DNA of 64,000 nucleotides from Atherix ibis. Lineage: Eukaryota > Arthropoda > Insecta > Diptera > Athericidae. The position numbers were made by a program, and so were the translations under genes. The notes beneath the pieces are model-generated. The model ran no database searches. It saw only the letters and a program-made list of their open reading frames with translations, and was not told where the DNA came from. The stretch lies in contig OY282608.1 of assembly GCA_958298945.1 (NCBI GenBank), forward strand, positions 80,586,806 to 80,650,805, written 5' to 3'. Within the stretch, counting starts at the first letter, position 1; the number at the start of each line of letters is the position of its first letter. Shown one piece after another: positions 55,459-64,000 of this stretch.

Positions 55459-58400
55459 CTAACAGACCAACAAAACAACAAGCCAACAAGCCAACAAACC
55501 AACAATACAACAAACGAACAAACGAACAAACCAACAAACCAACAAACCAACATACCAACAAGCCAACAAGCCAACAAAACAAAAAACCAACAAACGAACA
55601 AACCAACACACCAACAAGCCAACAAGCCAACAAACCAACAAGCCAACAAACGAACAAACTAAAAAACGAACAAACCAACAAACCAACAAGCCAACAAACC
55701 AACAAGCCAACAAGCCAACAAGCAAACAAACCAACAATCAAACAAACCAACAAACCAACAAACCAACAAACCAACAAACCAACAAACCAACAAACCAACA
55801 AACCAACAAGCCAACAAACAAACAAACCAACATTCAAACAAACCAACAAACCAACAAACCAACAAGTCAACAAACCAACAAGCCAACAAACGAACAAACG
55901 AACACACCAACAAACCAACAAACAAACAAACCAACAAACCAACAAACCAACAAACCAACAAACCAACAAACCAACAAACCAACAAACCAACAAAGCAACA
56001 AACCAACAAACCAACAAACCAGCAAACAAACAAACCAACAAACGAACAAACCAACAAACCAACAAACCAACAAACCAACAAACCAACAAACCAACAAACC
56101 AACAAATCAACAAACCAACAAACCAACAAGCCAACAAACCAAAAAACTAACAAACCAAAAAACCAACAAGCCAACAAACCAACAAGCCAACAGGCCAACA
56201 AACAAACAAACCAACAATCAAACAAACCTACAAACCAACAAACCAACAAACCAACAAACCAACAAACCAACAAGCCAACAAGCCAACAAGCGAACAAACC
56301 AACAAACAAACAAACCAACAAACCAACAAACCAACAAACAAACAAACCAACAATCAAACAAACCAACAAACCAACAAACCAATAAACCAACAAACCAACA
56401 AACCAACAAACCAACAAACCAACAAACCAACAAACCAATAAACAAACAAACCAACAAAACAACAAACCAATAAACCAACAAACCAACAAACCAACAAACC
56501 AACAAACCAACAAACCAACAAACCAACAAACCAACAAACCAACAAACCAACAATCCAACAAAACAACAAGCCAAGAAGCCAACAAACCAACAAGCCAACA
56601 AGTCAACAAACCAACAAGCCAACAAAGGAACAAACGAACAAACCAACAAACCAACAAACAAACAAACCAACAATTAAACAAACCAACAAACCAACAAACC
56701 AACAAACCAATAAACCAACAAACCAACAAACCAACAAACCAACAAACCAACAAACCAACAAACCAACAAAACAACAAGCCAAGAAGCCAACAAACCAACA
56801 AGCCAACAAGTCAACAAACCAACAAGCCAACAAACGAACAAAGGAACAAACCAACAAACCAACAAACAAACAAACAAACAATTAAACAAACCAACAAACC
56901 AACAAACCAACAAACCAATAAACCAACAAACCAACAAACCAACAAACCAACAAACCAACAAACCAACAAACCAACAAACCAACAAACCAACAAACCAACA
57001 AACCAACAAACCAATAAACCAACAAACAAATAAACAAACAAACCAACAAAACAACAAACCAACAAACCAACAAACCAACAAACTAACAGACCAACAAAAC
57101 AACAAGCCAACAAGCCAACAAACCAACAAGCCAACAAACGAACAAACGAACAAACCAACAAACCAACAAACCAACATACCAACAAGCCAACAAGCCAACA
57201 AAACAAAAAACCAACAAACGAACAAACCAACAAACCAACAAGCCAACAAGCCAACAAACCAACAAGCCAACAAACGAACAAACTAAAAAACGAACAAACC
57301 AACAAACCAACAAGCCAACAAACCAACAAGCCAACAAGCCAACAAGCAAACAAACCAACAATCAAACAAACCAACAAACCAATAAACCAACAAACCAACA
57401 AACCAACAAACCAACAAACCAACAAACCAACAAGCCAACAAACAAACAAACCAACAATCAAACAAACCAACAAGCCAACAAACGAACAAACGAACACACC
57501 AACAAACCAACAAACAAACAAACCAACAAACCAACAAACCAACAAACCAACAAACCAACAAACCAACAAACCAACAAACCAACAAACCAACAAACCAACA
57601 AACCAACAAAACAACAAACCAACAAACCAACAAACCAGCAAACAAACAAACCAACAAACGAACAAACCAACAAACCAACAAACCAACAAACCAACAAACC
57701 AACAAACCAACAAACCAACAAACCAACAAACCAAGAAGCCAATAAACCAAAAAACCAACAAACCAAAAAACCAACAAGCCAACAAACCAACAAGCCAACA
57801 GGCCAACAAACAAACAAACCAACAATCAAACAAACCTACAAACCAACAAACCAACAAACCAACAAACCAACAAACCAACAAGCCAACAAGCCAACAAGCG
57901 AACAAGCCAACAAACGAACAAACCAACAAACAAACAAACCAACAAACCAACAAACCAACAAACAAACAAACCAACAATCAAACAAACCAACAAACCAACA
58001 AACCAATAAACCAACAAACCAACAAACCAACAAACCAACAAACCAACAAACCAACAAACCAATAAACAAACAAACCAACAAAACAACAAACCAACAAACC
58101 AACAAACCAACAAACCAACAAACCAACAAACCAACAAACCAACAAACCAACAAACCAACAAACCAACAAACCAACAAAACAACAAGCCAAGAAGCCAACA
58201 AACCAACAAGCCAACAAGTCAACAAACCAACAAGCCAACAAACGAACAAACGAACAAACCAACAAACCAACAAACAAACAAACCAACAATTAAACAAACC
58301 AACAAACCAACAAACCAACAAACCAATAAACCAACAAACCAACAAACCAACAAACCAACAAACCAACAAACCAACAAACCAACAAACCAACAAACCAACA

Positions 58401-60180
58401 AACCAACAAACCAATAAACCAACAAACCAACAAACAAATAAACAAACAAACCAACAAAACAACAAACCAACAAACCAACAAACCAACAAACTAACAGACC
58501 AACAAAACAACAAGCCAACAAGCCAACAAACCAACAAGCCAACAAACGAAGAAACGAACAAACCAACAAACCAACAAACCAACATACCAACAAGCCAACA
58601 AGCCAACAAACCAAAAAACCAACAAACGAACAAACCAACAAACCAACAAGCCAACAAGCCAACAAACCAACAAGCCAACAAACGAACAAACTAAAAAACG
58701 AACAAACCAACAAACCAACAAGCCAACAAACCAACAAGCCAACAAGCCAACAAGCAAACAAACCAACAATCAAACAAACCAACAAACCAATAAACCAACA
58801 AACCAACAAACCAACAAACCAACAAACCAACAAACCAACAAGCCAACAAACAAACAAACCAACAATCAAACAAACCAACAAACCAACAAACCAACAAGTC
58901 AACAAACCAACAAGCCAACAAACGAACAAACGAACACACCAACAAACCAACAAACAAACAAACCAACAAACCAACAAACCAACAAACCAACAAACCAACA
59001 AACCAACAAACCAACAAACCAACAAAACAACAAACCAACAAACCAACAAACCAGCAAACAAACAAACCAACAAACGAACAAACCAACAAACCAACAAACC
59101 AACAAACTAACAAACCAACAAACCAACAAACCAACAAACCAACAAACCAACAAGCCAACAAACCAAAAAACCAACAAACCAAAAAACCAACAAGCCAACA
59201 AACCAACAAGCCAACAGGCCAACAAACAAACAAACCAACAATCAAACAAACCTACAAACCAACAAACCAACAAACCAACAAACCAACAAACCAACAAGCC
59301 AACAAGCCAACAAGCGAACAAGCCAACAAACGAACAAACCAACAAACAAACAAACCAACAAACCAACAAACCAACAAACCAACAAACCAACAAACAAACA
59401 AACCAACAATCAAACAAACCAACAAACCAACAAACCAATAAACCAACAAACCAACAAACCAACAAACCAACAAACCAACAAACCAACAAACCAATAAACA
59501 AACAAAACAACAAAACAACAAACCAACAAACCAACAAACCAACAAACCAACAAACCAACAAACCAACAAACCAACAAACCAACAAACCAACAAAACAACA
59601 AGCCAAGAAGCCAACAAACCAACAAGCCAACAAGTCAACAAACCAACAAGCCAACAAACGAACAAACGAACAAACCAACAAACCAACAAACAAACAAACC
59701 AACAATTAAACAAACCAACAAACCAACAAACCAACAAACCAATAAACCAACAAACCAACAAACCAACAAACCAACAAACCAACAAACCAACAAACCAACA
59801 AACCAACAAACCAACAAACCAACAAACCAATAAACCAACAAACCAACAAACAAATAAACAAACAAACCAACAAAACAACAAACCAACAAACCAACAAACT
59901 AACAGACCAACAAAACAACAAGCCAACAAGCCAACAAACCAACAAGCCAACAAACGAACAAACGAACAAACCAACAAACCAACAAACAAACATACCAACA
60001 AGCCAACAAGCCAACAAACCAAAAAACCAACAAACGAACAAACCAACAAACCAACAAGCCAACAAGCCAACAAACCAACAAGCCAACAAACGAACAAACT
60101 AAAAAACGAACAAACCAAGAAACCAACAAGCCAACAAACCAACAAGCCAACAAGCCAACAAGCAAACAAACCAACAATCA
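55459..60180 (+). repeat. Three-copy higher-order repeat: 1624 + 1408 + 1408 bp
   Basis: CTAACAGACC marks near 55458, 57082, 58490 and 59898, and AAACTAAAAAAC marks at 55659, 57283, 58691 and 60099, give spacings of 1624, 1408 and 1408 bp. 1408 is exactly 176 octamers. The first copy is longer by 216 bp (27 octamers), and most of that is a local duplication at 56.5-56.9 kb. CCTACAAAC marks (56227, 57835, 59251) give 1608 and 1416 bp, so small octamer steps occur inside. This is the most regular higher-order repeat in the window. Confidence 0.93.
56475..56890 (+). repeat. 208-bp tandem duplication (26 octamers) inside the long 1624-bp copy
   Basis: CCAAGAAGCC (56571, 56779), AAGTCAAC (T at 56603, 56811) and AATTAAAC (TT at 56674, 56882) are each 208 bp apart. 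A rare AAAGGAAC unit is present in both copies but in swapped order with AAACGAAC (GG at 56627 and 56843, 216 bp apart). Confidence 0.87.
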
Positions 60181-61049
60181 AACAAACCAACAAACCAATA
60201 AACCAACAAACCAACAAACCAACAAACCAACAAACCAACAAGCCAACAAACAAACAAACCAACAATCAAACAAAACCAACAAACAAACAAACCAACAAGT
60301 CAACAAACCAACAAGCCAACAAACGAACAAACGAACACACCAACTAACCAACAAACAAACAAACCAACAATCAAACAAACCAACAAACCAACAAACCAAT
60401 AAACCAACAAACCAACAAACCAACAAACCAACAAACCAACAAACCAACAAACCACCAAACCAACAAACCAACAAACCAACAAACCAACAAACCAACAAAC
60501 CAACAAACCAACAAACCAACAACCCAATAAACAAACAAACCAACAAAACAACAAACCAACAAACCAACAAACCAACAAACCAACAAACCAACAAAACAAC
60601 AAGCCAACAAGCCAACAAACCAACAAGCCAACAAACGAACAAACGAACAAACCAACAAACCAACAAACCAACATACCAACAAGCCAACAAGCCAACAAAC
60701 CAAAAAACCAACAAACGAACAAACCAACAAACCAACAAGCCAACAAGCCAACAAACCAACATGCCAACAAACGAACAAACTAAAAAACGAACAAACCAAC
60801 AAACCAACAAGCCAACAAACCAACAAGCCAATAAGCCAACAAGCAAACAAACCAACAATCAAACACACCAACAAACCAATAAACCAACAAACCAACAAAC
60901 CAACAAACCAACAAACCAACAAACCAACAAGCCAACAAACAAACAAACCAACAAACAAACAAACCAACAATCAAACAAACCAACAAACCAACAAACCAAC
61001 AAACCAACAAACCAACAAGCCAACCAAAGAACAAACCAACAAACAAACA
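60181..61049 (+). repeat. Degraded 1.4-kb module between larger repeats
   Basis: AAACTAAAAAAC at 60780 lies 681 bp after the previous mark and 800 bp before the next (61580), about half the regular 1408 bp. The block contains a CATGCC motif near 60760 and AATCAAAC units. It seems to be a deleted copy. No gene is seen. Confidence 0.65.
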
Positions 61050-62155
61050 AACCAACAAACCAACAAACCAACAAACCAACAAACCAACAAACCAACAAAC
61101 CAACAAACAAACAAACCAACAAACCAACAAACAAACAAACCAACAAACCAACAAACAAACAAACCAACATTCAAACAAACCTACAAACCAACAAACCAAC
61201 AAACCAACAAACCAAGAAACTAACAAACCAACAAGCCAACAAGCCAACAAGCCAACAAGCCAACAAACGAACAAACCAACAAACAAACAAACCAATAAAC
61301 CAACAAACCAACAAACCAACAAACCAACAAACCAACAAACCAACAAACAAACAAACCAACAAACCAACAAACCAACAAACCAACAAACCAACAAGCCAAC
61401 AAACAAACAAACCAACAATCAAACAAACCAACAAACCAACAAACCAATAAACCAACAAACCAACAAACCAACAAACAAACAAACCAACAAAACAACAAAC
61501 GAACAAACCAACAAACCAACAAGCCAACAAACCAACAAGCCAACAAGCCAACAAACCAACAAGCCAACAAACGAACAAACTAAAAAACGAACAAACCAAC
61601 AAACCAAGAAGCCAACAAACCAACAAGCCAACAAACCAACAACACAACAAGCCAACAAACAAACAAACCAACAATCAAACAAACCAACAAACCAACAAAC
61701 CAACAAACCAACAAACCAACAAACCAACAAATCAACAAACCAACAAACCAACAAACCAACAAGCCAACAAACAAACAAACCAACCATCAAACAAACCAAC
61801 AAACCAACAAACCAACAAACCAACAAACCAACAAACCAACAAACCAACAAACCAACAAACCAATAAACCAACAAACCAACAAACCAACAAACAAACAAAC
61901 CAACAAACCAACAAACAAACAAACCAACAAACCAACAAACAGACAAACCAACAATCAAACAAACCAACAAACCAACAAACCAACAAACCAACAAACCAAT
62001 AAACCAACAAACCAACAAGCCAACAAGCCAACAAGCCAACAAGCCAACAAACGAACAAACCAACAAACAAACAAATCAATAAACCAACAAACCAACAAAC
62101 CAACAAACCAACAAACAAACAAACCAACAAACCAACAAAACAAAAAACCAACAAA

Positions 62156-62184
62156 CAAATTAACAAACAAACCAACAAAAAAAA
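62156..62184 (+). repeat. A-tract landmark type A, 8 A
   Basis: TT at 62160, A tract 62177-62184, in 3.2-kb module copy 3. The preceding unit reads AAAACAAAAAACC, a local change. Confidence 0.83.
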
Positions 62185-62621
62185 CAAACCACCAAGCCAA
62201 CAAACCAAAAAACCAACAAACCAACAAACCAACAAACCAAAAAACCAACAAACAAACAAACCAACTAACCAACCAACAAACCAACAAACGAATAAACCAC
62301 AAAACCAAAAATCCAACAAACGAACAAACCAACAAACCAACAAACCAACAAGCCAACAAACCAACAAAGCAACAAACCAACAAACCAACAAACCAACAAA
62401 CCAACAAACCAACAAACCAACAAACCAACAAGCCAACAAACCAACAAACGAACAAACGAACAAACCAACAAACCAACAAACCAACAAACCAAAAAACCAA
62501 CAAACCAACAAACCAACAAACCAACAAACCAACAAACCAACAAACCAACAAACCAACAAACCAACAAACCAACAAACCAACAAACAAACAAACCAACAAA
62601 CGAACAAACCAACAAACCAAC

Positions 62622-62685
62622 AAGCCAACAAGCCAACAAGCCAACAAGCCAACAAGCCAACAAGCCAACAAGCCAACAAGCCAAC
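62622..62685 (+). repeat. Homogenised run of eight AAGCCAAC units (copy 3)
   Basis: The third occurrence of exactly eight AAGCCAAC units followed by AAACGAAC, at the same place in the 3.2-kb module. Confidence 0.92.
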
Positions 62686-63192
62686 AAACGAACAAACCAA
62701 CAAACAAACAAACCAACAAACCAACAAGCCAACAAACCAAAAAACCAACAAACCAAAAAACCAACAAGCCAACAAACCAACAAGCCAACAAGCTAACAAA
62801 CAAACAAACCAACAATCAAACAAACCAACAAACCAACAAACCAACAAACCAACAAACCAACAAGCCAACAAGCCAACAAGCCAACAAGCCAACAAACGAA
62901 CAAACCAACAAACAAACAAACCAACAAACCAACAAACCAACAAACCAACAAACCAACAAGCCAACAAACAAACAAACCAACAATCAAACAAACCAACAAA
63001 CCAACAAACCAACAAACCAACAAACCAACAAACCAACAAGCCAACAAGCCAACAAGCCAACAAGCCAACAAACGAACAAACCAATAAACAAACAAACCAA
63101 CAAACCAACAAACCAACAATTCAACAAACCAACAAACCAACAAACCAACAAACAAACAAACCAACAAACCAACAAAACACAAAACCAACAAA

Positions 63193-63223
63193 CAAATTAA
63201 CCAACAAACCAACAAAAAAAAAA
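63193..63223 (+). repeat. A-tract landmark type B, 10 A
   Basis: TT at 63197, A tract 63214-63223; the third type B site, with the same AAAACACAAAACC motif before it. Confidence 0.85.
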
Positions 63224-63770
63224 CCAACAAACCAACAAACGAACAAGCCAACAAACCAACAAACCCAAAAATTAACAAGCAAACAAACCACCAAACCAAC
63301 AAGCCAAAAAGCCAACAAACCAACAAGCTAACAAGCCAACAAACGAACAAACCAACAAACCAACAAACCAAAAAACCAAAAAACCAACAAACCAACAAAC
63401 CAACAAACCAAAAAACCAACAAACGAACAAACCAACAAGCCAACAAACCAACAAACCAACAAACCAACAAACGAACAAACCACCAAACCAAAAAACCAAC
63501 AAACGAACAAACCAACAAACCAACAAACCAACAAGCCAACAAACCAAAAAACGAACAAACCAACAAACCAACAAACCAACAAACCAACAAACCAACAAAC
63601 CAACAAACCAACAAACCAACAAACCAAGAAACCAACAAACCAACAAACCAACAAGCCAACAAACTAACAAACCAACAAGCCAACAAACGAACAAACCAAC
63701 AAACAGACAAACCAACAAACGAACAAACGAACAAACCAACAAACCAACAAACCAACAAACCAACAAAACG

Positions 63771-64000
63771 ACAAACCAACAAACCAACAAACCAACAACC
63801 CAAAAAAACCAACAAACCAACAAACCAGCAAGCCAACAAACCAGCAAACCAACAAGCCAACAAACGAACAAACCAACAAACAAAAAAACCAACAAACCAA
63901 CAAGCCAACAAACTAACAAGCCAACAAACCAACAAACAAATAAATCAACAAACCAACAAACCAACAAACCAAAAAACCAACAAACCAACAAACCAACAAA
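63771..64000 (+). repeat. Array continues past the window end
   Basis: AAACCAAC-type units continue with AACCCAAAAAAACC near 63797 and three AAACCAGC-like units near 63826-63846. No boundary with other sequence is reached. Confidence 0.9.

Larger units (their letters stand above)
61050..63770 (+). repeat. 3.2-kb module, copy 3 (not adjacent to copies 1 and 2)
   Basis: Marks occur in the same order as copy 2: AACATTC (about 61170), AAACTAAAAAAC (61580, offset 8596), CCAACCATC (61788, offset 8597), first A tract (62177, 8620), eight AAGCCAAC units (62622, 8604), second AAATTAAC (63197, 8677) and ACCCAAAAATT (63263, 8677). About 5.8 kb of 1.4-kb type repeats separate it from copy 2. Confidence 0.83.
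1..64000 (+). repeat. Octanucleotide satellite array (AAACCAAC)n with higher-order repeats
   Basis: Every part of the window can be read as tandem 8-bp units matching AAACCAAC or a one- or two-base variant of it. The + strand is almost only A and C. G appears mainly in the AAGCCAAC and AAACGAAC variants, and T in AAACCAAT, AAATCAAC, AAACTAAC and AATCAAAC. All units point the same way: no GTTGGTTT block is seen on the + strand. Most variants are substitutions. A few length changes shift the unit phase, such as five- or seven-A spacers between CC pairs near 1521, 5850 and 11486, and the six-base unit near 14904. The array has no edge in the window. Variants recur in fixed order, so the array has higher-order structure. 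A satellite in eukaryotic heterochromatin is the only reasonable class. Function and species cannot be read from it. Confidence 0.97.

Noticed and set aside
1..64000. CRISPR array
   Set aside because: There are no unique spacers between constant repeats. The whole sequence is one short tandem unit, and no cas genes are present.
1..64000. Telomeric repeat tract (the complement GGTTTGTT is G/T-rich like a telomere)
   Set aside because: The length, abundant variants, kilobase-scale higher-order repeats and absence of a chromosome end argue for an internal satellite. I know of no telomerase template giving this unit, but I cannot exclude a telomere-derived origin.
1..64000. tRNA, rRNA or other structured RNA genes
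   Set aside because: An A/C-only strand cannot form the required stems, and no conserved RNA gene sequence was recognised on either strand.

Overview
The whole 64 kb window is one uninterrupted tandem array of an octanucleotide, AAACCAAC on the + strand (GTTGGTTT on the complement). I find no unique sequence, no convincing protein gene, no RNA gene, no transposon, no CRISPR array and no inversion. The array runs off both ends of the window, so its true length is unknown. This much short-period satellite with layered higher-order repeats points to a eukaryotic heterochromatic locus (centromeric, pericentromeric, sex-chromosome or knob-like). Nothing in the window identifies the species.

The octamers are not identical. 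A limited alphabet of single-step variants recurs: AAGCCAAC, AAACGAAC, AAACAAAC, AAACCAAA, AAACCAAT, AAATCAAC, AAACTAAC, AAAACAAC, AAAGCAAC and rarer ones such as AATCCGAC, AAACCAGC and AAGTGAAC. Their order forms bar codes that repeat over hundreds to thousands of bases. This gives several nested levels: the octamer; a 24-bp trimer (one AAACAAAC plus two AAACCAAC); small exact duplications (80, 160, 168, 208 and 408 bp); mid-size tandem copies (about 768, 850, 1112, 1370, 1407/1408, 1526 and 1.8 kb); and large copies (about 3.2, 3.5 and 6.1 kb spacing).

Layout. 1-4.5 kb is a diverse block with several AATCCGAC landmarks. 4.5-8.1 kb is a 1.8-kb tandem duplication, with a related copy at 12.1-13.5 kb. 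8.1-12.1 kb holds copies of the left-hand sequence at 2.15, 7.8 and 9.97 kb offsets. 14.65-18.2 and 21.4-24.3 kb are a long-range duplication about 6.1 kb apart, with a 768-bp expansion in the first copy and an 850-bp tandem duplication at 17.75-19.45 kb. 23.8-26.8 kb is a 1526-bp tandem duplication, 29.3-32.1 kb a 1407-bp one, and 34.45-42.15 kb a 3.49-kb duplication with a nested 1.37-kb repeat. 43.0-45.3 kb is an 1112-bp duplication. 48.7-55.2 kb is a 3.2-kb duplication with a third copy at 61.05-63.8 kb. 55.46-60.18 kb is a run of 1624 + 1408 + 1408 bp.

There are no genes to work together. The long open frames on both strands follow from the repeat: the octamer has no stop codon in any frame, and because 8 is not a multiple of 3, every frame of one strand reads the same eight-residue peptide (LLVCWFVG on the minus strand, NKPTNQQT on the plus strand). 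Block boundaries were read by eye from shared variant landmarks and are good to tens of bases unless an exact offset is quoted.
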